A stretch of DNA of 64,000 nucleotides, from contig JASSKH010000026.1 of assembly GCA_031763025.1 (NCBI GenBank), positions 3,005,268 through 3,069,267 of the forward strand, given 5' to 3'. Of the stretch, positions 41,201-51,700 are shown in pieces. Positions within the stretch are counted from its first letter, which is position 1; each line of letters begins with the position of its first letter. The translations under genes and the position numbers were made by a program. This DNA comes from Macrocystis pyrifera. Its lineage: Eukaryota > Sar > Phaeophyceae > Laminariales > Laminariaceae. The notes under the pieces are model-generated. The model saw only the letters and a program-made list of their open reading frames with translations, ran no database searches and was not told where the DNA came from.

Positions 41201-44200
41201 TAGTGAAACTGACGGGGCTCCTCGATTAAGGAGCCATCCAATTTATTTGGGTCCGACGTGTACGTGTTGTTTTTCCTCACATTTTTTTTATTCACTAGGT
41301 ACCCATACGATGATAAGCGGATAGCGCGAGAGCATGAGTTTCGTAGCACCACTTGATTGAAATCGACGAGCAGTGGGAATGCTGAATGAACCCTGTACGC
41401 GATAAAAGTGAAGGCACGTGCCGGGGGGGGAAGGGACGACACCTTCCTGTGACCACGGCTTGTCCAGAAGATCGCTGAGGGTAAAACCTCCTACAAGCTA
41501 AGCTGGAAAGTGAAAGTGACAATCAAAACTATGCATAAATATAACAGGTAAATGTTTTTTATATATATATATGTATATCTATGGCCCACGGCTTTGTGCA
41601 TCGAGCATACATAGCTTACCACTCTGACCCAAAATATAAGGAAGGTTTGTATTGAATAAATTTATGCTAACGGTCCCTATATTTCGGGTCAGAGTACTTC
41701 GCCACGGCAAGAGCGGTGGCTTAATTTCCTGAGCTCCTGAAACATGGGAGGGTCTCAACGATATATCACCCGAAACATGACTCCGAAGCACGCCTTTTCG
41801 CGCGAAAACCCGACCAACCTTTCTGTGCGCCACAATAGTCCTAAAAAAAAACTTCACTTGACGGAAGTATCACACCCGATCGGTATACTATTAGCTGCTA
41901 ACTCGAGGGCCTCAATCAACACGCGGTCAGAAAAATTTGCCTCCGAGGGCAAAAAAGTGCAGCCCCCACCGTGGAGTGAGTCTTTCCCATGGTCCGTCGT
42001 TGTTGAGTGACGTGACAAGCCTCATCCGCCAATGTTTCAGCGGTAAATATGTATATATATATATGTGTGTGTAATAATCCTATCACAGCAGGCGTCTTGT
42101 AGTCTACTATTACGGGGGACCATAGTAAATAGTACCAAATATTGTTATTACGGGGGTCCATAGTTAATAGGACCTATGGTATACTTAAAAACCTATATAT
42201 TTACCTATTTTTACTGACAAAATTTGGTCCCGTTAACTATGGACCCCCGTAATGGTAAAAATGGGTAAAAAATATGTAGGTTTTTGTGTGCACCATAGGT
42301 CCTATTTACTGTGGTCCCCCGTAATAAACAAGACAAGAAAAAAAAAGAAGAAAAAAAAAACAATTCGCTTGTTTCACGCCGAAGCTCAAGTTCGTCAATT
42401 GCTTCATTTCACCAGCTGTTCGTTGGTACGCGTTGCATGTATTTGCCTACTACTGCTACTGCTGTGTGTAGCAGTCCATTGCATTGCTCATCTGTACCGT
42501 TGGTTTCAATAGCGCACAATGCTTCTCAAATTCGGCTTCTTGGCTGAGGTGCGGAGTTCCCCCCCGTGATTTTTGTTGAGAGCACCATACGTTTTCAGGT
42601 GCACACCCCTTACCGCACGTACCCGTGTATCACTCGGGTGGTAGAATAACACCCCCCCCTCGGACGCGATTCGGAGCTGATTTTTCTCGGCAAATGGGGA
42701 AGGCGCAAAGGCCGAGCGATGCATGCGTCTTTTACGGAAACATCTCGTCCGGAGTTTTCCAAAGCCACCATTTTCGTTTCGTTTTGTGTGTGTCTCCCCT
42801 ATAAGGCACGCTTTGGCTATCTTATCACACGGGTGATAACGGTACCACTCTGGGCGGAAATATAAGGACCATTTAAACATTAATACGAAGACCGCTCGAA
42901 AAATCGTTCAAGAGGGGGTGTGATATCTCATCACACGGGTGATACGGTACCACTCTGGGCGGAAATATTAGGACCATTTATCAACACACATTAATACGAA
43001 GACCGCTCGAAAATTCGTCCCAGAGGGGGTGTGATATCTTATCACACGGGTGATACGGTACCACTCTGGGCGGAAATATGAGGACCATTTAAGCATTGAT
43101 GTGAAGACCAAGCGGTCCTTATATAAGCACCCAGGGTGGTATACGGTACCAGGTATACAGTATACACGAAGGCGTCACAGAGTGCTTCAAAATGGCCGAC
43201 TCGAACGGCAAGCATGTAACATGCGCCCATACTACGGGGGACCATAGTTAATAGGACCAAATATTGTTAGTAAAAATACGTAAATATATAGGTTTTTATG
43301 TATACCATAGGTCCTGTTAACTATGAACCCCCGTAATAGTAGTTCGAAACATTCATTACTTTCCACCTTCGCACGTACATACGAGGCACACAACAGGCCC
43401 CACTTGAGCGGCAGTACGTACTGTACATACCGGTAGCGTTTACGACTTTTGACCCAGCTTCGACACAAAAACGGTTTTGTTGTAGTCCGCGCTAATTTTT
43501 CCACACCTCGGGACAGATCGTCTGCGGATCGATCATCGATTCCCCCTTGACGGTCCAGGTTTTTCCGGGAAGATTGGTCCCCATTACTCGATGTGATCTA
43601 CAGTAGTGGGAAGTTCACTTTTCCGGGTTAGGGTCTACGTAGATCCAGATACGTCCGGGAAAATTGATCCCCATGTTCGGTATGATCTAGGCGGTTGGTT
43701 CACTTTTCCGGGTTGTAACTATTACGGGGGTCCATAGTAAATGGGACCTACGGTACACACAAAAACCTATATATTTCCCTATTTTTACTCACAGTATTTG
43801 GTCCTATTTACTATGGCCCACCGTAGTAGTAGCTATTAATAGATGATCTATTGCATATCGTGATATGTTCGACGTGTGAAACGTTCATTATATCTCCATC
43901 CCGAGAAATTTCCCAAGCGGTCGGGGTTGGTTAGGGTTGGGGTCGGGTTTAAACCCATACAGGACTGCCGTCCCGTTTTGGGGGACAGGCTGCTCAAATT
44001 CTACAGCAGTAGTTCGTCCCCTCGACAGAACTGCAGTACTGAAAGGGTTTAAAAGGTCAGGTACATTTCAACCATTGTGTTTCAACCATTGCGTTGAAGC
44101 TGGCGGGGCCGAAAGGCTTGTGCAACCCTCCACCGTTTCAGGCCGCGGGCGCGAGGTTGCTGGAAGAACGGAAAACGGTCAATCGCTGGTGTGTGTGTCA

Positions 44201-45110
44201 TACAGACGCTACGATACGAGTGATTTTGACGAGCAGCGATGGAAGTAGTTGTTTGACCTTTGGCGCGAGAAGAAAACGAAGCGGGTACTACTGTTGCGAG
44301 GACTGGGGGGGGGGGGGGGGCGGGGACAAGGGGGGGGGGGGCTGCTTAGAGACCCCGGATCTGAGTCACAACGAACGAAGGACAACAATCAGAGAGCCGA
44401 GGGATTTGCTTTGAAAAGTATGACGAGTAAAACTAAACCCGTAATAATCGTCTGGCTGGGGAAATACAGAAGCCTCAACGTAAGTTTTACAAGGCAGAAG
44501 TAGAAGAAAATATGGAAAGGAGGGAAAGTCTAGCGCCAAGAAACAAGGTGGAATCGGAAAAACACTTTAGAGACATACGGGGAATTGAGCGAAAGAATAG
44601 AATTGAGTACGTGTTTGCACGGCTCAGTAGACTTCGCGAAAACGTTGAAACCGCGATTTCGTGTAGGTACCTGGACCTGCCAGAAATAAGAAAGAAGTAT
44701 ATACCAGTAGCCGAGAGGAGGAGGAAATAGATGCACATATGTGCCCGTGTGGCAAAGCAATAGAGTAGAACTCACATAGTAGGAGAATGTGAAATGTACA
44801 AGGAGGAACGGGACGTGTTAGAAGATGAGATGAGACAAATAGACAAATGTGACATGGAAGAGTTTGACACACTAGATAGCAGCGAGAAAACGATCGCTAT
44901 CCCAGTAGATGGTGGCCACAGGCGGCCAGACAGGAAGGAGATGTAATAAGCAAAACCAAATATATGTAATATATGGAAACAACGTAATGAGCGCCCAATG
45001 GTTGGAGCTGTTTCTATTATTAGGAGTAGGAACGGTTTTCCGTCTCGAAAGGGATGAGTAGTCAATGGTCAAATGACTAAGGCAAGCAACAAATGAGTAC
45101 GCCACCCCCC

Positions 45111-45147
<37 letters not shown>

Positions 45148-47416
45148 ATCTGCACGACTCCCCCGTCCACTGGGCCAGATCACCCCTCCTTCTCTCCCCC
45201 TGCCTCGGGCGATCAAACAGTTTTCCGCGAGTAATCTCCCACTCGCGGCATCATGCATGGCCGGTGGTAGTCGACGCCGCCCGTTAACCTCCTCCACTTG
45301 CTCGCCTGCCTGCCTGCCTGCCTGCTTGCCTGCCTGACTGCCTGACTCACGAACGAACGAAGACAACACGCTCAGCAGAAAAAAAAAAAAAAAATCGAAT
45401 CGCGCTCAGCTGAATTGCTTGCCCGCCTGCCTGCATGCCACATGCTCGGCAAAACAAAACAAAAAAAAAAAACGAAATATCGCGTGCGGCCTCAGCTGGA
45501 AACGTGGCACCTCGATTCCGGGGACGCTCTCGGCTCTCCGTTTTGGAGCGGGCTCGGCGAGGGGGTGCTGTTGCAGCAAGGCTTGGGCCGCAAGTGCCGT
45601 CTCTACGCGGCGGCCTTCGGCGGGCCGGACGGGTCCAAGGGGAAGTTCATAGCAGCCGGTGGGGGAGAGGGCGCCAACGAAGTAAAGGTCAGATATGTAC
45701 GTATAGGAGAGGGGGGTTGGGGGCGACGGCGGCGGCGGGGGGGGGGGGGGGGGGGGGGGGGGTGTACTCGATATCATGCATAGCCGTAGTCGTATGACCA
45801 TAGATCCTCGTCGCGCGGGGGGGGGGCGTACTCATTTGTTGCTTGCCTTAGCCGTTTGACCATTGAGCACGCATCCCTTTCGAGACGGAGCACCGTTCCT
45901 ACTCCAAACAGAGACACCTCCAACATTTCGGCGTTCATTACGTTTTTTTCTCCATATTTCGCATAGACACTTTGTAGGAGGGGGCGAGGGAGGGACGGAG
46001 GGAGGTCGAAAAGAAAGTTCATAGCGGCAGGGGGGGAGAGAGAGAAGAGGCGCCAAACGAAGTGGTCAGTCATTCACGCGCTAGACAGGGGTGGGTGAAG
46101 ACGGGGGCGGGGGGGGGGGGAGAGGAATGGTTGGTCTACGCGCGCAGCTGCCTTGTACGTAGGTACTGTAGTAACCCCTTATCCACTTCGCCGATAGTCG
46201 GACGGGCGCTATTATCACGAACACCGCGTTACATCGTATAGTACGTGGTATGTACCCAGGCTGTTCACGGGTCAGAGAAAATCTCGCGGGTCGGGTCCGG
46301 TCGGGTCAGGGTGACCTGGCTCGACCCGTGAATTTTGAAAACCTCCTGATCCGACCCGACCCGATCCGACCCGACCCTATCCGAAGTATTTTGAAGACAT
46401 TCCGACCCGGCCCGCGGGTCGAGTCGTGATCCCCGAAGAGCCCTGGTAAATAGCACAAATGTGTATACGTGTGCGTGCAGTACAATGTGACGACAATAAT
46501 GTCTGCAAACGCTACTCGTGCGTGAAAAAAAAAAAAGGAGGTCGTCTACGAGCAAGAAACAGCAACTAAAACAACCCCAGTCGAATATTGACGCTCCCTA
46601 TGTGTTTTTGTTTCTGTATGAGAAGTTTGGACTAAGAAAAATCATGCTAAGTAGCGGCGGTCGCCGCATACTACGCTAAATATCACCACCAGTACACGGT
46701 GTAGGCCATCCTCAAGGTTGACGTTACAAAAATAACTTTCTTCGGCGTTGCTCGGGGTGCGAGTAGGCGTTTTTTATTGGCGGGCCCATACTGTGCATGC
46801 GCCCCGCCCTTGACTTGGGTTGGCGTCGGTTGGCGACGACTCTGTAAAACACGCCTCTCACTGCGTGAGCTAGACAGCCAGGGTACCGTTTTTTTTTTTT
46901 TTTTGGCGGTTACCACGGCTGGCGGTCAAGTTAGATCATTTTTGTGTGGGGAGAACCTTTACTCCGCTCAAGGGGGATGATCGTATCACGTAGAGTGTAT
47001 ATGGTGAGGCACCCACGAGACAGTTACATAGTAACCCCATTGCTGTCTCTGGAAGTGGTCACACCAGAAATTAAATCAATTCATTGATGCTGCTATCCAT
47101 ATGCAAGAAAATCCGCCTCTAAAGCGGTTCTTAGCAGGATGCAGCTCACCCTTCATGCGACTCGCCCAACACCTCACGGCGCTTCGCGCTTGGTGCAAGC
47201 AATGTCTGCCTGGTCGGTGAAAACCCGACGTGTTCCGTCTCGGCATTGTAGCGATGCGAGGGTCTATGGTCATATGACTACGGCCATGCACGATAATGAG
47301 TACCCCCCCCCCCCCCCCTCCCTCTCTGTTGCGTCGATGTCGCTGCTTGCACGAACAAACAATCCGCGGTCGCAATCAGCACTATTAATAGTAGTAGTAG
47401 TAGCAGTAGCAGTAGC

Positions 47417-47478
<62 letters not shown>

Positions 47479-48360
47479 CAGTAGCAGTAGTAGTAGTGGT
47501 AGTAGCAGTAGTAGTAGTAGTGGTAGTAGCAGTAGTAGTAGTAGTAGTCGTAGTAGTAGTAGTAGCAGTAGTAGTAGCAGCAGCAGCAGCAGCAGTAGTG
47601 TATACAACTTGTCCCAAATCCGATGTGTTTCTTCTTATATTCTTACTACGCTTGCCATTCCGACGATCAAGGTGCAGCGAAAATCAACCGCAAAAAACCC
47701 TGAAAAAACAGCGAATACTGAAGACACGCAAACATCAACATCCCAAACCGACCTAACGTCACAAAAATCCTCCAAAACCTAAACGTGAATGCATCTCATC
47801 CGCCAAACAGCCACTGAACATCACCCCTCCCCCCCCCCCCCCCTAGCCATTCCCAACGAAGCATCGACCTAAAACCTGCTGTCCATAAAAATACTCCACA
47901 CGATTAGAACTCGTCAAGATTCCCAGGTGGTCGAGGATAGGGCTATGGTTATAAATTTCACACAAGCACGCCTGGTATGCTTCAACGATTTCTTGTTCAA
48001 GCCAGGCCAAGGTATAATGCACACATCCCTCCACTACCACATCACGATCACCCCGACTGCATACTACCCCACGAAGAGGTATCGGGGGGAACGTTGAAGC
48101 TCACGCTGCACACAAACACACTGCTGTCGGCTGGCGAAACGCACAACAATATTTGATAGGTATTCGACGTCTCCAACAACAAGACGCTGGTCGGCAGCCT
48201 TCTTGGCCTGTCGGCGGGGGCGATATCGCTAGCGTTCGGGCCGAAGGGCGACAGGCTCGCGGTGGGACTGGCGGACGGCAAGATACACCTGATGGACATC
48301 GAGGCCTCCGCGGCTTCTGCACAGGGGTCCGTCGGCGGACTAAATATCATGGGGTTCTAA
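32112..48360 (+). CDS. WD40 repeat protein, function unknown
   Basis: Eight exons: 32112-32293, 32929-33172, 33603-33683, 35132-35341, 37012-37125, 40390-40524, 45496-45687 and 48160-48360. They join in phase to 452 residues and TAA at 48358. The N-terminus is acidic (KQLVLGEEDDEDGDSGSG), followed by WD repeats: LCVAFSYDGRYLLACCGDGL with ARVFNPATG; SHGEIQLWHV; VLCCAYSSDGQLFAVGASDG with VVRVYS; SVKFHPDDPNVIVSGGWDNC with VHVWDVG; GPHICGNALDVAGDMIVTGS; KFIAAGGGEGANEVKVFDVS; LAFGPKGDRLAVGLADGKIH. The protein fills a beta-propeller with little else, so it is probably a scaffold. GPHICG..LD and TGSWR look like a conserved signature of an unnamed WD40 family, from memory. Introns reach about 5 kb and carry S1, S2, LINE and MITE insertions. 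Start chosen as the first ATG of the acidic leader; 32067 is also in frame. Confidence 0.85.
32929..33172 (+). CDS. WD40 gene, exon 2
   Basis: Completes the first blade (YLLACCGDGLARVFNPATG), then a Ser/Arg/Gly-rich loop and LPCTCAAFRPHAK. Acceptor GTACAG, donor AAG|GTGGGG. Confidence 0.85.
33603..33683 (+). CDS. WD40 gene, exon 3
   Basis: 27 codons: IREKTSGVALIGNSHGEIQL and WHVPSAK. Acceptor GGTCAG, donor AAG|GTGCGT. Confidence 0.8.
33956..34100. repeat. (GGGTC)n fold-back repeat
   Basis: Runs of GGGTC on one side and GACCC on the other can pair. Similar patches lie at about 46270-46440, 51240-51390 and 59880-59920. Non-coding, in intron 3 of the WD40 gene. Confidence 0.6.
35132..35341 (+). 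CDS. WD40 gene, exon 4
   Basis: LLHQRGLLDEGTHSH, a polar loop, then VEVLCCAYSSDGQLFAVGAS and DGVVRVYSDSTK. Acceptor TCTCAAG, donor AAG|GTGCAC. Confidence 0.8.
35893..36240. repeat. 15-bp minisatellite AGATAGATCATCTAC plus family D segment
   Basis: About twelve units of AGATAGATCATCTAC, each partly self-complementary, run from 35893 to 36080. They are followed by a family D segment (CCTAACCTGCCGTT... to CTCCCACCCGGCAACATGAG). Confidence 0.85.
37012..37125 (+). CDS. WD40 gene, exon 5
   Basis: ELVVELKPGLAKGAGHSSRI then FSVKFHPDDPNVIVSGGW. Acceptor CTCCCAG, donor TGG|GTAAGC. Confidence 0.85.
37422..37747. repeat. interstitial (CCCTA)n / (TAGGG)n array
   Basis: Roughly 65 pentamer units, mostly CCCTA with CCTTA, CCCTG and CCTCA variants, in intron 5 of the WD40 gene. 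It resembles telomere repeat with a base missing. Pro/Leu/Tyr-rich frames through it are artefacts. Confidence 0.9.
38300..38580. repeat. dispersed ~270-bp repeat
   Basis: GGGACATTTTGTATCCCT to CATTCAAAGCAGTCGCA matches 48855-49120 over its length at moderate identity. A piece in the opposite orientation is seen near 49490-49650 (GAGGCGTATCTTAGA). Type not determined; a solo LTR is possible. Confidence 0.55.
40390..40524 (+). CDS. WD40 gene, exon 6
   Basis: DNCVHVWDVGKASTTRTVFG then PHICGNALDVAGDMIVTGSW and RDDCQ. Acceptor GAGCAG, donor CAG|GTAAAA. Confidence 0.85.
40555..40745. repeat. CTCTACAGTGCGG minisatellite
   Basis: About nine diverged units of CTCTACAGTGCGG, directly after the exon 6 donor. 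Confidence 0.6.
41310..41530 (+). mobile_element. SINE S1 body copy
   Basis: GATAAGCGGATAGCGCGAGA to GCTGGAAAGTGAAAGTGA; headless, in intron 6 of the WD40 gene. Confidence 0.65.
42110..42324. mobile_element. MITE, outer copy split by a second MITE
   Basis: Outer ends TTACGGGGGACCATAG and GTGGTCCCCCGTAA. Interrupted at ...CCAAATATTGT-TA by the inner copy, then resumes GGTAAAAATGGG. Confidence 0.8.
42148..42252. mobile_element. 105-bp MITE inserted in another MITE
   Basis: TTACGGGGGTCCATAG to CTATGGACCCCCGTAA, 105 bp. TA on the left (42146-42147) and TG on the right (a decayed TA). Confidence 0.85.
42819..43135. repeat. three tandem copies of a ~104-112-bp unit
   Basis: ATCACACGGGTGATA, GGTACCACTCTGGGCGGAAA and GAAGACC.. 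recur with GGTACC at 42841, 42945 and 43057. Single related units occur near 18240-18350. Confidence 0.75.
43232..43336. mobile_element. 105-bp MITE
   Basis: CTACGGGGGACCATAGTTAA to TTAACTATGAACCCCCGTAA, 105 bp. Confidence 0.85.
43722..43826. mobile_element. 105-bp MITE
   Basis: TTACGGGGGTCCATAGTAAA to TTTACTATGGCCCACCGTAG, 105 bp, flanked by TA on both sides. Confidence 0.85.
44510..45147 (+). mobile_element. LINE 3' fragment with poly(C) tail
   Basis: The plus strand encodes the end of the RT protein in broken frames: KVESEKHFRDIRGIERKNRI, then the region of the CPCGKAIE motif, and KTIAI. It ends CAACAAATGAGTACGCCA followed by poly(C) at about 45105-45147. It lies in intron 6 of the WD40 gene in sense orientation. 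Confidence 0.75.
45496..45687 (+). CDS. WD40 gene, exon 7
   Basis: LETWHLDSGDALGSPFWSGL, then the blade KFIAAGGGEGANEVK. Acceptor CCTCAG, donor AAG|GTCAGA. Its last ~60 bases are repeated in damaged form at 45993-46067. Confidence 0.8.
45738..45815 (-). mobile_element. S2 3' fragment with poly(C) tail
   Basis: GTGTACTCGATATCATGCAT and CATAGATCCTCG are the S2 3' end in reverse. Tail as G run 45738-45762. A LINE 3' fragment follows head to tail. Confidence 0.65.
45827..45985 (-). mobile_element. LINE 3' fragment
   Basis: CGTACTCATTTGTTGCTTGC on the plus strand is the LINE 3' end in reverse. It continues through SRNGAPSRKG to NERRNVGGV. Short G tail at 45818-45827. Confidence 0.7.
45993..46067 (+). 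pseudogene. partial duplicate of WD40 exon 7 end and donor
   Basis: AAGTTCATAGCGGCAGG and GGCGCCAAACGAAGTGGTCAG correspond to the end of exon 7 (45629-45691). The two copies flank the S2/LINE cluster. The copy has indels and would not keep the reading frame. Confidence 0.7.
46805..47320 (+). mobile_element. retroposon S2, near full-length copy
   Basis: Starts about GGTTGGCGTCGGTTGGCGAC and contains an internal T run (46891-46905) and CTCGCCCAACACCTCACGGC. It ends ATGGTCATATGACTACGGCC, ATGCACGATAATGAGTAC and poly(C). It is non-coding. It matches 15428-15930 throughout and shorter 3' pieces elsewhere. Confidence 0.75.
47386..47598. repeat. (TAG)n microsatellite, ~210 bp
   Basis: TAG units with CAG and TGG variants. 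Poly-Val, poly-Leu and poly-Thr frames across it are artefacts. Confidence 0.9.
48160..48360 (+). CDS. WD40 gene, terminal exon 8
   Basis: VFDVSNNKTLVGSLLGLSAG, AISLAFGPKGDRLAVGLADG, KIHLMDIE and a short tail ending in NIMGF before TAA. Acceptor GATAG. Confidence 0.8.
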   Translation, partial: VFDVSNNKTLVGSLLGLSAGAISLAFGPKGDRLAVGLADGKIHLMDIEASAASAQGSVGGLNIMGF

Positions 48361-48404
48361 ATGCTGTCTCACTGCGTGTTTTTTTTTTTTTGTTAAACCG
48401 TGCT

Positions 48405-48720
48405 TATACTTTCCAGCTCTACGGACAAGCCGTGGTCATGGGTGTCTTCTCTCCCTCCCCCCTCCCCGGAAATAGGATGCAGCTCACCCTTCATGCGACT
48501 CGCCCAACACCTCACGGCGCTTCGCGCTTGGTGCAAGCAATGTCAGTCTGGTCGGTGAAAACCCGACGTGCTCCGTCCCGGCATTGTAGGGATGCGAGGG
48601 TCTATGGACTACGGCCATGCATGATAATGAGTACACCCCCTCTCCCCCCCCCCGGTACACACATGCTTTTTAGTTTCATCGCGCAGAGGATTCAGCATTC
48701 CCATCACTGCTCGTTGTGAT
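48405..48720 (-). mobile_element. SINE S1 copy interrupted by S2
   Basis: The S1 body in reverse is present on both sides (48405-48471 and 48655-48720). The S2 piece between them sits at the C-rich stretch of S1. It overlaps the region just after the WD40 stop codon and so probably lies in the 3'UTR or flank. Confidence 0.7.
48472..48654 (+). mobile_element. S2 3' part, nested in S1
   Basis: GGATGCAGCTCACCCTTCAT to CATGCATGATAATGAGTACA, then C-rich tail. It is 5'-truncated, as expected for retrotransposition. Confidence 0.75.
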
Positions 48721-51700
48721 AAGGCTTAGATTGGGTAGGCGATTGGTTAACCTTTTACCGGCTGGCCCAACGGACTAAGACCTCAACACGGCACGACACG
48801 AACCTGCGCGTAAAATCACAACGGGCCGTCGACGCCAAAAGTTAGGCTCCAAATCGGGACACTTTGTATCCCTTGCTAGGTTTGGATGTTGAGCGGGGGT
48901 TCTCGTTGGGACTCGCGTGTGTTGAGTACCTTGAAATAAAAGAAGAGCAGCGTTATTCCTTTCGAGCACGATGGGAGACTGAGACCAAGCTTCGTGCGTC
49001 ACCGGAAATCCCCTGGTTTGCCATCTAAGATACGCCTCCCATATACTACATACACTATCCGAATACCTGCACCCAGGTAATTTCCAGGCTTTCGGCACCA
49101 TTCAAAGTAGTAGCACAACATCGTCGATTTTCATCGGATTTACAAGTAGCCGATGGCGTTATTCCATCAACCGCGTGGACACGAAAAAAGTACCTGATAT
49201 ATGCAGAGAGGTCGGGGGGGGGGGGTTCTGCCACCGTGTGGATGTATGATGTTGATACGTGGGGTTGCGATGTATAGACAGGCGTGTGTGGGTAGCCGTA
49301 CTCTGATGAGTCGATGTGTCGTAGGATGTTGGAGGGGACCGTGAAGGCATGTACCGTAGTGCTGCGGGGTACACCTACTTCAGAAAACGGTCGCTAAGGA
49401 AGCCAGAAGCGGTCATCTCGAATTCGGTGTACGACGGCCTCACTCCCAAACAAGGAATCCAGCCTGTGCCAGGTGCATACGAAGTGTAACGGGATTTGCC
49501 TTGAAAGGCCTTGAAAGGCAGGTAGTTGCCTGACTTTAGGTAACGTATTTTATTTTGTAGCAGCGGTACGGGCACTGGCCCCACCCGTGGCCCTGGTTAA
49601 ATTTGTATCACGTGCGAGGCGTATCTTAGACGGGAAAACAGGGGTTAAGGGCGGGGTTGATCTGAGCCCATCGAGATCAGTCTCCTTCATGATCTGAATA
49701 AAGCTACTCTTCCTCTCCCTGGGCAGTCACCTCGCAACAGGTTTTGCACACCACACTGATTTGTCGGGGGGTAGGAAGTGCACTCATGCCATGCATGGCC
49801 ATAGTCGTATGACCATAGGCCTTCGCATGTCGGGGTTGGGGAGGGGGAGGGAGGAGGTGTACCCATGTCATGCATGGCCGTAGTCGTATGACAGTAGACT
49901 CTTGCATCTCTACAAAATGCCGGGACAGACCACGTCGGGTTGCCATCGACCAGGCGGGGGGGGTATAGGGTATGTACACCAACGAGCGGTGAGCAGCTCA
50001 TCGTCTACGTAGGGTGGGGGCGGTGTTTTGTTTTTCCCTGCCGTGCTCCTTTGCGTGATACAAACAAGTATGTGCGCTGCTGCATTTTTGGCTGTTTGTT
50101 GCCGCCGTGTTCCTTTCTTGTGGCCTGTTCCGTGTCGTTTGAGGGCAAATTTTATCAGTATTAGTAATTGTATTGCGTTTGCCGTCCGTCAATGTGCATG
50201 CAGCATGGGCTTCAACGTTTTCATAAATATTCCCCGCAGGAAAAAATCTCGTCACTGATAACAACAACTAATTGATTTGAAAGTGGATAACACTAATATT
50301 CTTGCGGCTGTATCTATCGCGGTCGTGGAACTACTACAGCGGTAGCCGTGCGTCCGCCTCTTGCTCTGGCGGTATCCTCGTGATCGTGAACCTAGCTGTG
50401 CGTCCACCTCTTGCTGACAAACGTTCGATTGTTGTTGTTACCGTAGTGTTGAGGTTTCTGTTGCATATACCGGTATGCTATTTACATAGTAATATTAATA
50501 TACAGCAGTGTATAGGAGCCCGGTCTTTTGAGGTATGTCAAGAGGGGTTCCTTTTTCTTGGAAAAATATTTTTTGTGTTTTTTTTGGCGGTCGGTCAAGC
50601 AAGAGAGAACCTTTGCTTTTTTTGTTGTATAAAAAGAGAGGCGCGATTCGTGTGGTAAAATATCCCGCGTATATAGCCACGTGATGACGTCACATCGAGA
50701 CGTGGCGCTCACGGGCTTGTCGGAAGCAGCCCCGCGCCGCATTGATTTCCGCGCCATTAAAAAAAACGAACCTTCCCATATAGTATGCTGGTCATCAGGT
50801 TGTGGGCTGGCCATTGATACGAGGAGAGCTACTATCTACCCTGAGAGCGGAAGATGAGAGAGAGTGTAAGGTGACCGGTATGGGGGCACACGTGATTGAT
50901 ACTCGTCACTACTGTAGCTGGTACACGCGTCAATCGCCATACCTAATAATAGTGATATCCCCGGCCAGGTGTTTCGCCTACATCGTTGTTGAAGAGGCTT
51001 GGAGTAGGGGAGGTACTGGCAACATGCAAATGGAAGGGCGTGTGGTTGTGTGAGCTGTATGAGCCCTATATGACGTGGAAGCCGAGCTTTTTTTTTTCGA
51101 ACGTTGCCACACACACATATATATATATATATATATTCGTAGTATTGTACTCTTAATGTGCACTCGTAGCCAAATAGTTCAGGAGAATGGTCTTTCGGGC
51201 ACGTCGCGGTCTATTTTTTTCAGGATGCTTCACGGGTCATGCACGACCCTCTATCCACGGGTCGGGTAAGACGGCCTTTATACTCGTGGGTCGGGTCGGA
51301 GCAGGAGGTTGTCGAAATATCACGGGTCGGGTCAGGTCGAGTCAGCCCGACCCGACCCAATCCATTAGTTTTTATCTGACCCGTGAACATGCCTTATTAT
51401 ATTGGTTTTGGGGAAGGGGGCGTTCAGTCCACGGGTCATACTTTAGACCTCCCACCGCAACACTACACCCCTCTGAGTCCCACATCTGTCGGGTTTTTTT
51501 GCCCCAGCACCGGTATTTAGTCTTCGTGCACACAAGGATTCGGCTATAGGCTGACGCTGCTGTAAAATCGTCGTCCTGTTGACCTTGGTCCCATACGACA
51601 GGATCACACCGGAGGGGCCATCGACTACCATGTATCCTTTTCACGAGGTCATGTACAAACCCGTACTCGCACGTAACGCGCGCGATCGAATCACCATGTA

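Noticed and set aside
47139-47756. Poly-Val, poly-Thr and poly-Leu frames
   Set aside because: They are readings of the TAG microsatellite and an S2 retroposon.
48300-49650. LTR retrotransposon
   Set aside because: Repeated ~270-bp sequences are present, but no primer-binding site, polypurine tract, gag or pol was found between them.
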